Of a DNA stretch of 64,000 nucleotides, positions 9,455 through 18,175 are shown in pieces (positions within the stretch are counted from its first letter, which is position 1; every line of letters begins with the position of its first letter). Origin of the DNA: Aeoliella mucimassa (GTDB lineage Bacteria > Planctomycetota > Planctomycetia > Pirellulales > Lacipirellulaceae). The DNA is taken from contig NZ_CP036278.1 in NCBI RefSeq assembly GCF_007748035.1, positions 6,200,001 through 6,264,000 on the forward strand. The letters run 5' to 3'. The notes below the pieces were generated by a model, which was not told the origin of the DNA, did not search any database, and was given only the letters and a program-made list of their open reading frames with translations. The position numbers and the translations under genes are program-made.

Positions 9455-9997
9455 CTACCAGTAAAACCGCTTCCAAGGGGACTCGTAACCGGCAAACTCA
9501 ATCCCCAGCAACTGAGCCAGGAACACAGCTAACTGTTCCAGTGTTTCGCGATCCTCGGGAGTGATAGGTTGGCGACCATCCAGCTGAAAGAGCTTGCGAC
9601 CATCCGCGATCGCTAGCGTGTAGTAGTCGGCTTCATTGTCGAGATTTTTGAGAAGGACAATCCGCATGTCGGGGCGAATATGCCAGCTTCGGCGGTAAAT
9701 CGGCTGTCGGAAAACAGCATACGCGCGACTCGCAACGGTACCAGCCGCCAAGTCGATCGTTACCTCTCTCCGAAACGTAACCGTAACCACTACATAGAGA
9801 ATGCCGATAACGACTAGCGGCCATTCGATCCATGGATTGCCACGGTCGTCGGTTGCGATGATGCAGAGAAACGTGCCACCCACGAGACAAACCACGAGCT
9901 TAAAGAACCAGTTGATCTGCCTGGTCCTTAATTCGTACAGCGAGTCCCGCAGGTCGCTAACGATCAAGTAGTCGGACAATTGTTCGGGCACTTCCAT
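9455..9997 (-). CDS. Small membrane protein of unknown function
   Basis: 180 aa from the ATG at 9997; a longer frame to 10114 would run across the terminator hairpin at 10050-10079 and is rejected. Two hydrophobic segments lie at about 28-50 and 58-72 (FFKLVVCLVGGTFLCIIAT and WPLVVIGILYVVVTVTF), followed by a soluble beta-rich domain that resembles a PH-like fold in pattern (ReVTIDLAAGTVASRAY... RIVLLKN). This is only a shape impression. It converges with the decarboxylase gene, with 9 bp between them. Confidence 0.6.
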   Translation of the reverse strand: MEVPEQLSDYLIVSDLRDSLYELRTRQINWFFKLVVCLVGGTFLCIIATDDRGNPWIEWPLVVIGILYVVVTVTFRREVTIDLAAGTVASRAYAVFRQPIYRRSWHIRPDMRIVLLKNLDNEADYYTLAIADGRKLFQLDGRQPITPEDRETLEQLAVFLAQLLGIEFAGYESPWKRFYW

Positions 9998-10049
9998 TCG
10001 TTGGTCTCCGCAGGGAAGAGCAATGCATGGTAAGTCTCCCCAAAACCAA

Positions 10050-10079
10050 CAGCCCGGCGAGTTGAAGCTCGCCGGGCTG
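10050..10079 (-). terminator. Terminator hairpin after the giant beta-helix gene
   Basis: A perfect 12-bp inverted repeat (cagcccggcgag / ctcgccgggctg) with a 6-nt loop lies 34 bp past the stop of the 10114-14508 gene. On the minus strand it is followed by a T-rich stretch (ttggttttgg), as expected of an intrinsic terminator. Confidence 0.8.
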
Positions 10080-10113
10080 AGGTGCTTTTCACTGTGTTTC
10101 TCGTGCAACCACA

Positions 10114-13100
10114 CTATGGAATGATCACGGTGCCGTTGATGCGAAGGCCATCTCCGGTGTTGTCTTCGACGGTGGTTCCCACTTCGTTGCCATCGAGCGT
10201 GCCGACCACCTCGATGCCATTTCCACCATTGTCGCTGGCGGTATTGTTGGAAAGGTCGCCTTCGATGTTGGTCCCGAAGGTCATGCCGTTGCCATCGTTG
10301 TTCGAAGCGGTGTTCGAGCTAACGTCGCCAGTCACGGTGTTCGCGATGGCCAACCCGTCGCCATCGCCAGAGACGCCGGCCAGGTTCGAGTTGGTAACGT
10401 TTAGAGAAACATCACCATCGACCCCGCCGAGGATATTGATACCGCGACCGCCTTGCGTGTCGGAACCGTTGCTCGTTGCGGTGTTGAGCGACAAGTTGCC
10501 GACAACATCGCCACCGACCAGCATGCCGTTCAAGCCGTTCGCGTTGGTGGTGCTCGAGGTCACCGCGTCGCCGTTGGCGTCGAGGCTATCGACAAAGCCA
10601 CCGATGTTGATGCCGTTGCCGCCGTTGTTGGAAGCCACGTTCAAATCGAGTGTACCGATCACGCTACCGGTAATCTCGAGGCCATCTCCATCGTTGCCGC
10701 TGAAGGTGTTATCGAAGATCGAACTGGCGGTCGAAGTCGGCACGACCACGCTGAAGAATGGTCCTTCGACGTCGCCATTGATGTGCAGGCCATCGCCGTC
10801 GAAGGTGGCTCCCGCCAGGTTGCCCTCGGAGGTATTCGATTCGATATCGCCGACCAGGTTGCCATCGATAAAGATACCGTGACCGCCCGAAGCGGAGGTA
10901 CCGTTGCCTTCGGTTTCGTTGCCGAACACGTCGGCCCGCACGTCGCCGCCGATTCCGATGCCATGAACACCGTTGTTCGACGCGGTGTTGTTCGCCAGTG
11001 CGGATCGCACTGGGTTTGCCGACGAGGCAACCAGTCCGCCGGCGATGTTGATACCGCTGCCACCGTTGCTGCTGGTGGTATTGCCGCTTACACCAGTGGT
11101 AAGTGTAAAGGCGTCGGCAGTCACGGTGCCATTGATGTTGAGACCATCGCCAGCGTTGCCCGAAGCGGTGTTGTTCACCAGATTGCCATCGAGGTCGCCG
11201 TCGACAGACACACCATCGCCGCCGTTGAAGCTGGTGGTATTGCCGCTGATGCTAGCCGCGTGGGCGGTTGCCAGATGGATACCATCGCCATCGCTCACCG
11301 ATCCAGCCAGGTTGTTCGAGGCAATGTTGTTGGTGATGTTGCCAGTCACCGCCCCGCCGAAGGTCATGCCGTTGCCACCTTCGCCGCCAGCCGATTGGCC
11401 GTTGTCCGACGCGGTGTTGCCGGTGACGTTGCCACCCACGGTGGTGGTCACTTGCAGACCATCGAAGCCATTGTTCGAGGTGGTGTTGGTCGTGATGTTG
11501 CTGCCGACGCTATTGGCGACGATACCGTTACCCGCGTTCGAACTGGAGATATTCGCATTCACGGTGCCGGTCACGTCGCCAGAGACGACCAGACCATCGC
11601 CCTGGTCGACAGAGCCGCCGAGGTTCGACTCGGTGGTGTTGCCGGTGATGTTGCTACCTACATTGCCTCCGATCACGAGTCCGTTACCACCTTCGCCCCC
11701 GGCCGACTGACCGTTTTCGCTGGCGGTGTTATTCGAAACGCTGCCGACCACGTTGCCGGTGACAATCATGCCGCCGAAATCGTTTTGGTTGGTCTCGTTG
11801 TTGTTGACCAAAGCCCCTACGCTAGTCGCCTGAATACCGACTGCGTCGTTCGAGTTGGCCGTATTGCCAGTGATGCTACCAGTAACCGCGGTGAAGAGCA
11901 TACCACCCGAAGCGTTGTCGTTCGTGGTGTTGCTGCTCACCGAGCCATCGACGGTCGAGCCAGCGGTGATGCCGTAGCCACCGTTGTTGGTGGCCGCGTT
12001 GGATGCGATATCGCTACCCACGGTGCCAGCGATATGAATGCCGTCGCCGTCGGAGACCGAACCAGCAATATTGAGATTCGTGGTGTTGCTGCTGACCGAG
12101 CCACCAACGTTGCCGGTAACCAGAATACCGGTACCACCTTCGCCGCCAACCGAGGTGCCATTGCCCAACGCGGTGTTGCTGCTGACGCTACCGGTTACGT
12201 TTCCTTGAACAAGCAAGCCATCGAGTGCGTTGGTCGAAGTCGAGTTGTTAATGACGTCGGCCCCAAACATGGCTGCGACGATACCTGCACCGCCGTTGCT
12301 GTTGGCCGAGTTGCCGCTCACGTTGCCGGTCACACCGCTGGAGAACGATAGACCTGCACCACCATTGTTGTTCGCGGTGTTATCAGTCACAGCACCGGCT
12401 ACATTGCCAGCAACCACCATACCATGGCCACCAACACCACCTTTGATATTGTCGTTAGTAATATTACTGACAATCGATCCTCCAACCGCCCCCAAGATAA
12501 TGATGCCGTCGCCACCAGCGGCTCCCGCACCGTTGCCTGAAGCCGTATTGCCATTCACGCTACCAGTGATGTCGCGAATCACGAGGCCTGTTCCCTCGTT
12601 CGTACTGGTCGTGTTGCTAAACAGACTGCCAGTGACGGTTTCGGTGACTTCGATTCCGTTGCCTGCGTAGAGGACGCCTTCGGAGTTGCCATTGGCTGCA
12701 TTGCTGAACACGTTGCCGGTGACAGTTCCATCTACAAGAATACCACCGCCGCCGTTGGCCGAAGTTCCATTGTCGTTGGTCGTGTTGTTGTTGATGTTGC
12801 CAACGACGCCGTTGGCCGGCCCTCCGGATCCAACGAACAGACCGAACTCGCCATTGCTATTGGCGGTGTTGCCAGTAATGTTTCCAGTGGCTGATCCCGT
12901 CACTCGAATACCCGATGCGGTGTTCAAGTTGGCGGTGTTGTCAGCAATGCTGCCCTCAACTCTTCCCGCCACCAAAATGCCATCTGTTGTGTTCGAATTG
13001 GTGGTATTGCCGGTAATGTCCCCGGTGACAAGGCCAGTTATGCCGATACCGGCCGCGCCATTGCTATCAAACGTATTGTCAGCAATCGTGCCGCTCAGGT

Positions 13101-14508
13101 CGCCAGTGACCTCCATGCCTGAACCACCGCTGCTGGTGACCACGTTGTCCAATACGTTGAGGTCGCCAGTGAGATTCGTGAAGCTAAAGCCGGAGCCGGT
13201 GGTTCCGGTCACTTGCATGTCGCGAACCGTGAGATCGGAGACCGCGTTGGCGACCACCGCGTTGGTCGCGCCAGCAGTGACGTCGAAGCCAGCCAGTTCC
13301 ACGTTGTTGGCAGCCACGGTAAAGGCGGTGCCAGCCGAGGTGATCTGCGGCAGTGCTCCGCCGTTGACGGTCGGAATGACGACGTAGCCGAGTTGCTGTG
13401 TGAATACGGTGTGGGTCACCCCTTCGCCAAACACCTGTTGGCCGGCGGTGCTGACCGTGAAGTTGCCATTAAACGAGCTGTTGCCATGCACGTAAACCAC
13501 GTCGGCCGTGGTCGCGAGCGCGTCGGTGAGCGACGCGAACGGCGTTTCTGCGGTGCCGTCGCCGCCGACCAGTGCCGAATCGACATGGGCGAACGTCATC
13601 GGCGTTCCATCGGCATTGTTGGCTACGATCGAAGTGTCGCTACCACCTTCGGTGCGATGGACCGCGATATGTTGAATGCGTTCGACCGGGTCGCCCATCC
13701 GCGCGGCCACGCTGTACGACGAATGCTCATGGCGACCGCTGCCGGTGACGCCAAATCGCCAGACCGCGGTGACACCGCCGGTGGTTTCGAACTCGTCGTC
13801 GTGCTGCACGTAGCCAGAGAGCCAGAACTCGTCGCCGCCACGGAACTCGAGCCGCGCCCGCGGGCCGGCGGCGGTGACGTCGAGATCGGGATCTTCAAAC
13901 GCGTAGCCACCAATCGCGGCGCGAACTTGGTAGTTGCCACGATCGACCAACAGACGAGCCATTTCGCCATGGATGCCACGCATGGCGTTTTCGATGGTCA
14001 AGTTCGAGAGAATCATGTTCTCGCCGACGAACGACGTTTGGATATCGCCGAGAGGGAGAATCGTGGGATCGTTGCTCAGGGGAATATGCCCGTTGAAGCG
14101 GAAGTCCCACAAGCGGCCGAGGTTCTCCACGCCGAACGTGATCTGCTGATAGTCGGTGACTCCCAGATCGCGCTGATCGTAGTAGGCGTAGCCGCCCCAA
14201 ATGCGATCGCGATACACATCGTGCCAGCGTCCACCGAGACCGGCATTGAAGCCCAATGCGTCGGAGTTGTCGTTGTACAACAGGAACCGCAGGTCGGCGA
14301 ACACGATCGTGTCCATCACCGGCTGTCCCAGCGGAACCCACGCCTCGAAGCGACTGAAGCCATCGTCGAGGCCGATGGAGTCGCCGGAGTTGTATCCCAC
14401 CCCCAGTTGATAATCGATTCCCTGTCCGCTTACCTGCGTGCCCATACAGAGCACCAGCATCAGGATCGACGCAACAGAACAATGCTTAGCGGTTGCTTTT
14501 AGCTCCAC
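10114..14508 (-). CDS. Giant surface protein: inverse-autotransporter-like barrel plus beta-helix
   Basis: 1464 aa. The start is GTG at 14508, with ggagag six bases upstream. A signal peptide (about 1-29) is followed by a region at about 30-255 rich in alternating aromatic strands (LGFNAGLGGRWHDVYRDRIWGGYAYYDQRDLG; MRGIHGEMARLLVDRGNYQVRAAIGGYAFE) that resembles the intimin/invasin-type inverse autotransporter beta-barrel. After a linker comes a pectate-lyase-like start (GGDGTAETPFASLTDALATTADVVYVHG) and then about 1100 residues of right-handed beta-helix coils of roughly 20-24 residues, rich in GNxTxNTASNNGGxGIxVxG. Inferred role: an outer-membrane barrel holding a long passenger outside the cell for adhesion or sugar contact. 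No C-terminal sorting motif is visible, as expected if the N-terminus anchors it. Confidence 0.8.
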   Translation of the reverse strand: MELKATAKHCSVASILMLVLCMGTQVSGQGIDYQLGVGYNSGDSIGLDDGFSRFEAWVPLGQPVMDTIVFADLRFLLYNDNSDALGFNAGLGGRWHDVYRDRIWGGYAYYDQRDLGVTDYQQITFGVENLGRLWDFRFNGHIPLSNDPTILPLGDIQTSFVGENMILSNLTIENAMRGIHGEMARLLVDRGNYQVRAAIGGYAFEDPDLDVTAAGPRARLEFRGGDEFWLSGYVQHDDEFETTGGVTAVWRFGVTGSGRHEHSSYSVAARMGDPVERIQHIAVHRTEGGSDTSIVANNADGTPMTFAHVDSALVGGDGTAETPFASLTDALATTADVVYVHGNSSFNGNFTVSTAGQQVFGEGVTHTVFTQQLGYVVIPTVNGGALPQITSAGTAFTVAANNVELAGFDVTAGATNAVVANAVSDLTVRDMQVTGTTGSGFSFTNLTGDLNVLDNVVTSSGGSGMEVTGDLSGTIADNTFDSNGAAGIGITGLVTGDITGNTTNSNTTDGILVAGRVEGSIADNTANLNTASGIRVTGSATGNITGNTANSNGEFGLFVGSGGPANGVVGNINNNTTNDNGTSANGGGGILVDGTVTGNVFSNAANGNSEGVLYAGNGIEVTETVTGSLFSNTTSTNEGTGLVIRDITGSVNGNTASGNGAGAAGGDGIIILGAVGGSIVSNITNDNIKGGVGGHGMVVAGNVAGAVTDNTANNNGGAGLSFSSGVTGNVSGNSANSNGGAGIVAAMFGADVINNSTSTNALDGLLVQGNVTGSVSSNTALGNGTSVGGEGGTGILVTGNVGGSVSSNTTNLNIAGSVSDGDGIHIAGTVGSDIASNAATNNGGYGITAGSTVDGSVSSNTTNDNASGGMLFTAVTGSITGNTANSNDAVGIQATSVGALVNNNETNQNDFGGMIVTGNVVGSVSNNTASENGQSAGGEGGNGLVIGGNVGSNITGNTTESNLGGSVDQGDGLVVSGDVTGTVNANISSSNAGNGIVANSVGSNITTNTTSNNGFDGLQVTTTVGGNVTGNTASDNGQSAGGEGGNGMTFGGAVTGNITNNIASNNLAGSVSDGDGIHLATAHAASISGNTTSFNGGDGVSVDGDLDGNLVNNTASGNAGDGLNINGTVTADAFTLTTGVSGNTTSSNGGSGINIAGGLVASSANPVRSALANNTASNNGVHGIGIGGDVRADVFGNETEGNGTSASGGHGIFIDGNLVGDIESNTSEGNLAGATFDGDGLHINGDVEGPFFSVVVPTSTASSIFDNTFSGNDGDGLEITGSVIGTLDLNVASNNGGNGINIGGFVDSLDANGDAVTSSTTNANGLNGMLVGGDVVGNLSLNTATSNGSDTQGGRGINILGGVDGDVSLNVTNSNLAGVSGDGDGLAIANTVTGDVSSNTASNNDGNGMTFGTNIEGDLSNNTASDNGGNGIEVVGTLDGNEVGTTVEDNTGDGLRINGTVIIP

Positions 14509-14827
14509 AACTAACTCTCCGACTCAATTTTCCAACGGAACGGTAGACCGGTGGGGGTTCGAAAACAACATCGGACCGCTACAACCACTACGCTTAACGC
14601 TTTCCGCACAATCGCTACGATTGGCAGACTGGGCAGCTTAGGCGGTTGCCTGCATTGCTAGCGAATGAAACCGCTGCGATGTTTCGCCAACGCTTCATCG
14701 TGTGGCGTGAGAGCAACATGCTAGTTCGCAAAACGCCAGGAATTCGCCTGTTTAGCTGATTGGCCCAGCGGTTGCATTGCTCTCTGGCAGAACCAACCTT
14801 CTGCTCTACCCTCTCTGCAAGAAACCT
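14509..14827 (+). other. Divergent intergenic region
   Basis: 319 bp between the GTG of the giant beta-helix gene (minus) and the cupin-like gene (plus). It must carry promoters for both directions. I can see no clear operator, riboswitch or RNA gene in it; no sigma-54-type site stands out. Confidence 0.4.
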
Positions 14828-15820
14828 ATGCCCATGAACGACTCGCTCCTCCGCAACTGGACCCAAGAAGACTTCGACACCGTTGAACAAGGCGTGCTCG
14901 TCGCCCAGCATGGCCTGGCCGAGACCGGTATGTTTACCGACGACGCCCTGGCTGACATCATCGATAGCCATCCTGCGGAGGACCTGAGCATCAACACCAT
15001 GGGAGTCGATCCCGATGTGTTCGACTGGCGCGAAGGCGAACGCAACGGCGTTAGCGGCCGCGAACTGGTGCAGTTGGTTCGCGAGGGTCAGCTCTGGATC
15101 AACTGCCGGCGGATGATCGACAACCACCCCGACTACGCCCGGGCGATTCATTCGCTGTACGACGATATCGAGCAGCAGAAGGCAGGCTTTGTTGCCGAGA
15201 ATCGCACCGCGAATCTGCTGATCTCGTCCCCTTCGGCGTGGGTTCCGTATCACGTTGATATGCCGGTGAACATGCTGTGGCACATCCGCGGCACCAAACG
15301 AGTGTGGGTGTACCCGCCGTTCGATAACCGATTCGCGTCGTCGCAGGTGCTCGAGAAAGTCTGCTCCGGCGAGTGGTCGGAGGATGTGCCCTACGATCCC
15401 AGTTTCGATCGCTACGCACTCGTGTACGACGCCCAGCCAGGCCAGCTGATTACCTGGCCACAGCTCACCCCCCATCGGGTTTGCAATCTCGAAGGGCTGA
15501 ATGTGTCGCTCTCGACCGAGCACAAAAACGCGCGGGCTCGCCGGCGGTTGAACGTGCATTCGGCCAACCATTTGCTACGCACTAAGTTTGGCATCGCGAG
15601 CCAGCACATCGCCGCCGATGGCCCCACGGCCCACGCCAAGCAGCTGCTAGCACGCAGCTTCCGACTGGTCGATCGACTATTTGGCAAGCAGAAAGAGCAG
15701 TTCGTCTATCCCAAGACTTTTTACGTCGATCCCGAAGCGCCGCATGGCTATCGATTGAAAGAAGGAGTCGAAGGCCAGATGGTAGCTCCCCATCTGGACA
15801 AAGAACTCGTCGCTAGCTAG
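14828..15820 (+). CDS. Cupin/JmjC-like protein
   Basis: 330 aa. Start at 14828 (MPMNDSLL); 14834 is an equally possible ATG. The core WVPYHVDMPVNMLWHIRGTKRVWVYPP has the HxD pair and the downstream aromatic strand typical of cupin-like JmjC oxygenases, with a likely third metal ligand in LITWPQLTPHRVCN. Such proteins use Fe(II) and 2-oxoglutarate for hydroxylation. Here substrate is unknown and the catalytic assignment is inference. The C-terminal 80 residues are basic and helical. The gene faces an ABC ATPase gene, with a shared hairpin terminator between them. Confidence 0.7.
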   Translation: MPMNDSLLRNWTQEDFDTVEQGVLVAQHGLAETGMFTDDALADIIDSHPAEDLSINTMGVDPDVFDWREGERNGVSGRELVQLVREGQLWINCRRMIDNHPDYARAIHSLYDDIEQQKAGFVAENRTANLLISSPSAWVPYHVDMPVNMLWHIRGTKRVWVYPPFDNRFASSQVLEKVCSGEWSEDVPYDPSFDRYALVYDAQPGQLITWPQLTPHRVCNLEGLNVSLSTEHKNARARRRLNVHSANHLLRTKFGIASQHIAADGPTAHAKQLLARSFRLVDRLFGKQKEQFVYPKTFYVDPEAPHGYRLKEGVEGQMVAPHLDKELVAS

Positions 15821-15871
15821 CACGAGCCGCGACGCTCGGCACCCCGAACGCAACACCGCGCCCGGCAGACG

Positions 15872-15893
15872 GCCATCGAACCCAATCGATGGC
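15872..15893. terminator. Hairpin between convergent genes
   Basis: Perfect 8-bp stem gccatcga/tcgatggc with a 6-nt loop (acccaa), with extra partial pairing outside. It lies between the stops of 14828-15820 and 15915-16703 and can act in both directions; a T-rich stretch (gggttgtttgcgttt) follows on the plus strand. Confidence 0.5.
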
Positions 15894-15914
15894 TGGCTGC
15901 TGGGTTGTTTGCGT

Positions 15915-16703
15915 TTAGCCCCAAATCGGCCAACGACGACCACCTAGCTCACGCAGTTCGGCCAGTTTGGTTTGGTAGGCCGACTCGATTGTGGCCTTGC
16001 TCACCACTTCGCTCGTCGGCCCCGCCTGGGCGATTTCGCCATCGCTCATCAAGAGCGTGTGCGTAATGCTCGGCATGATTTCCTCCACGTGATGCGTTAC
16101 CAACAACGTGGTCGGGCCATCGGGCTTCGAGAGCTGCGCATCGAGCCAGGCGAGGAATCGCTCGCGGACGCCTGGGTCCATGCCGGCGCATGGTTCGTCG
16201 AGCACCAACAGCACCGGATCGGCCATTCGTGCGCGGGCGAACAGCACTTGCTGACGCTCGCCTTGCGAGAGCACGCCGAATGGCTTTTCGGCCAGGTGCG
16301 AGCAGCTAATCTCCTGCAGTCGCTCCGCCGCATCGGCAAAGTCTTGCTCCGACGGCTTGAAGGTTGGCAGGTATCGCAATCCCACCTGGGCGGTGCGGCC
16401 GGTCACCACGGTTTCGAGCGCCAAGTCGCGTTTCGGTACCTTGCCCACCAGGTCATTAGCAATCCAGCCGATGCGTTTGCGCCATTCGCGGAGGTCGATT
16501 AGCTCCTCACCATGGCGGAGTACTCGGCCGCCGCTCGGCCATTCGTAGCCGCATGCCAGCTTAAGCAAGGTGGTCTTGCCCGACCCATTGGGGCCCAGAA
16601 TGGCCCAGTGCTCACCGGTTCGCAGTTGCCAGCTTACCTGGCGAATGATCTCGGTCTCCTGCTGCGTGTAGTCGACCGCCTGCAGTTCAATCATCGGTAC
16701 CAC
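15915..16703 (-). CDS. ABC transporter ATP-binding protein
   Basis: 262 aa. Walker A GPNGSGKTT (about 38-46), Q-loop region, signature LSQGERQQ, Walker B VLLVLDEPCAGMDP, and the H-loop VTHHVEEIMP are all present, so ATP hydrolysis is expected. The start at 16703 (MVPMIEL) or 16694 (MIEL) cannot be decided. The overall sequence resembles the stand-alone YlmA/ModF-like ABC ATPases. No permease or binding-protein gene lies beside it, so substrate and direction are unknown. The next gene upstream, panB, is on the same strand 94 bp away. Confidence 0.88.
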   Translation of the reverse strand: MVPMIELQAVDYTQQETEIIRQVSWQLRTGEHWAILGPNGSGKTTLLKLACGYEWPSGGRVLRHGEELIDLREWRKRIGWIANDLVGKVPKRDLALETVVTGRTAQVGLRYLPTFKPSEQDFADAAERLQEISCSHLAEKPFGVLSQGERQQVLFARARMADPVLLVLDEPCAGMDPGVRERFLAWLDAQLSKPDGPTTLLVTHHVEEIMPSITHTLLMSDGEIAQAGPTSEVVSKATIESAYQTKLAELRELGGRRWPIWG

Positions 16704-16796
16704 AGTTCGCTCTCCTCCAACCTCGATGCGTTGATGGAACCTCGCGCAACAACGCTTTTGGCTCCACTGGTGGATTACTTTCCGCTTACGGAAGCA

Positions 16797-17594
16797 CTAC
16801 TTGTACTCGTGCGACTCGCCGGGAAATTCTCCGGTGCGAACTTCGTTGCAGTAGGTTTCGACTGCCGAGATGATGGTGTCTTTGATATTCGCGTACTGCT
16901 TGGCGAACTTCGGCACGTAGCCGCTGGTGATGCCTAGCAGGTCGGCGATCACGAGCACCTGCCCGTCGCAGCTAGGTCCGGCACCGATGCCGATGGTGGG
17001 AATTGCAATCGCCTGAGTGATTTCGTTCGCTAGTTCGCTAGGAATGCACTCCAGCACCATGGCAAATGCGCCGGCTTCGGTTACCGAGTGGGCGTCGGCC
17101 AGTAGTTTGTCGTGATCGCGCTGCACGCGATACCCGCCGAGTTTATGCACGCTCTGCGGGGCGAGCCCGCAATGGGCCATCACCGGAATGCCCGCGCTCA
17201 CCAGCGCTCGAATCGTGTCGGCCTGCTCGGCTCCCCCTTCCAGCTTCACCGCCTGGGCGCGGGACTCTTTCAAGATGCGGCCGGCATACTCCACTGCTTT
17301 GTGTTGCCCCAAGTGATTGCTGGGAAACGGCATATCGACTACCACCAACGCATGGTCGACCGCCCGCCCTACCATCTCAGCATGGTAGATCATCTCGTCC
17401 ATCGTCACTGGCAACGTGGTCTCGTGCCCTTGCACCACCATGCCGAGCGTGTCGCCGACAAGAATGCCATCCACGCCCGCTTCGTCGAGCAGACGAGCAG
17501 TTGGATAGTCGTACGCGGTGAGCATCGAGATTTTCTTGCCCGACTGCTTATAGTCCGTGAATTGCGGAACGGTGATCCGTTTAGGGCGAGGCAT
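16797..17594 (-). CDS. panB: 3-methyl-2-oxobutanoate hydroxymethyltransferase
   Basis: 265 aa, the usual length. The enzyme adds a hydroxymethyl group from methylene-tetrahydrofolate to 2-oxoisovalerate to give ketopantoate, the first step of pantothenate synthesis. Visible metal and substrate sites are ILVGDTLGMVVQGHETTLPVT, VVVDMPF, VKLEGG and PVMAHCGLAPQ, then the C-terminal IGIGAGPSCDGQVLVIADLLG. The start at 17594 matches the family; in-frame upstream sequence to 17690 is unlike it. panC and panD are not in the window. Confidence 0.95.
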   Translation of the reverse strand: MPRPKRITVPQFTDYKQSGKKISMLTAYDYPTARLLDEAGVDGILVGDTLGMVVQGHETTLPVTMDEMIYHAEMVGRAVDHALVVVDMPFPSNHLGQHKAVEYAGRILKESRAQAVKLEGGAEQADTIRALVSAGIPVMAHCGLAPQSVHKLGGYRVQRDHDKLLADAHSVTEAGAFAMVLECIPSELANEITQAIAIPTIGIGAGPSCDGQVLVIADLLGITSGYVPKFAKQYANIKDTIISAVETYCNEVRTGEFPGESHEYK

Positions 17595-17702
17595 GATCGT
17601 TGGGTGCGCCTGGTCGAGGGGGAAAGGAAGGGAGCCCATTGGGGACCTGCCATTGTAACGCGCAGAGCTTCGCCTCGCGTGGGGCCCCATTCTCTGGTGG
17701 AC

Positions 17703-18071
17703 CTAAACCGCGTGCTCTTTTAGCTCCGAGAGCGAGGCAAACTCGAGCGACGAAATATGGCAGGCGTCGATCACCACCGGCGGAGCCATGCCGGCGTCGT
17801 AGGCCTCTTTCCAACGAGCCGCGCATAAGCACCAGCGGTCTCCCGGCACCAGGCCCGGGAAGTCGAACTCCGGTCGCGGGGTCGACAGGTCGTTGCCGCG
17901 ACTCTTGCTGAACTCGAGGAACTCGGCGGTCATTTCGGCGCAGACCACGTGCACGCCGACATCGCCTCCGCCGGTGTGGCAGAAACCGTCGCGATAGAAA
18001 CCGGTCATGGGACTCGTGCAGCAAGCCTGCAGCGGCTCGCCGAGCACGTTCTTGGCGGTGGAATTCGGCAT
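17703..18071 (-). CDS. DUF2237 family protein
   Basis: 122 aa. Nearly the whole length is the DUF2237 block: ACCTSPMTGFYRDGFCHTGGGDVGVHVVCAEMTAEFLEFSKSRGNDLSTPRPEFDFPGLVPGDRWCLCAARWKEA, with several conserved Cys and His residues that suggest metal or redox chemistry. No function is known for the family. The start at 18071 removes 28 upstream residues that do not fit. It lies 108 bp upstream of panB on the same strand. Confidence 0.9.
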   Translation of the reverse strand: MPNSTAKNVLGEPLQACCTSPMTGFYRDGFCHTGGGDVGVHVVCAEMTAEFLEFSKSRGNDLSTPRPEFDFPGLVPGDRWCLCAARWKEAYDAGMAPPVVIDACHISSLEFASLSELKEHAV

Positions 18072-18175
18072 GGCTGGATCACCCTGGAACAAAGGCCTCG
18101 AACTAAGGAACGGACCGGTTGATTGTCCCACGGTTCGCGGCCACTGCCTACCCAACCGCCAGCGTGATGCGGCGA

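Noticed and set aside
10453-14502. Long plus-strand frames (632 and 429 residues) opposite the giant beta-helix gene
   Set aside because: They are Val/Ala/Arg-rich mirrors of Gly/Asn/Thr repeats and show no domain; the minus gene has a signal peptide and barrel pattern.
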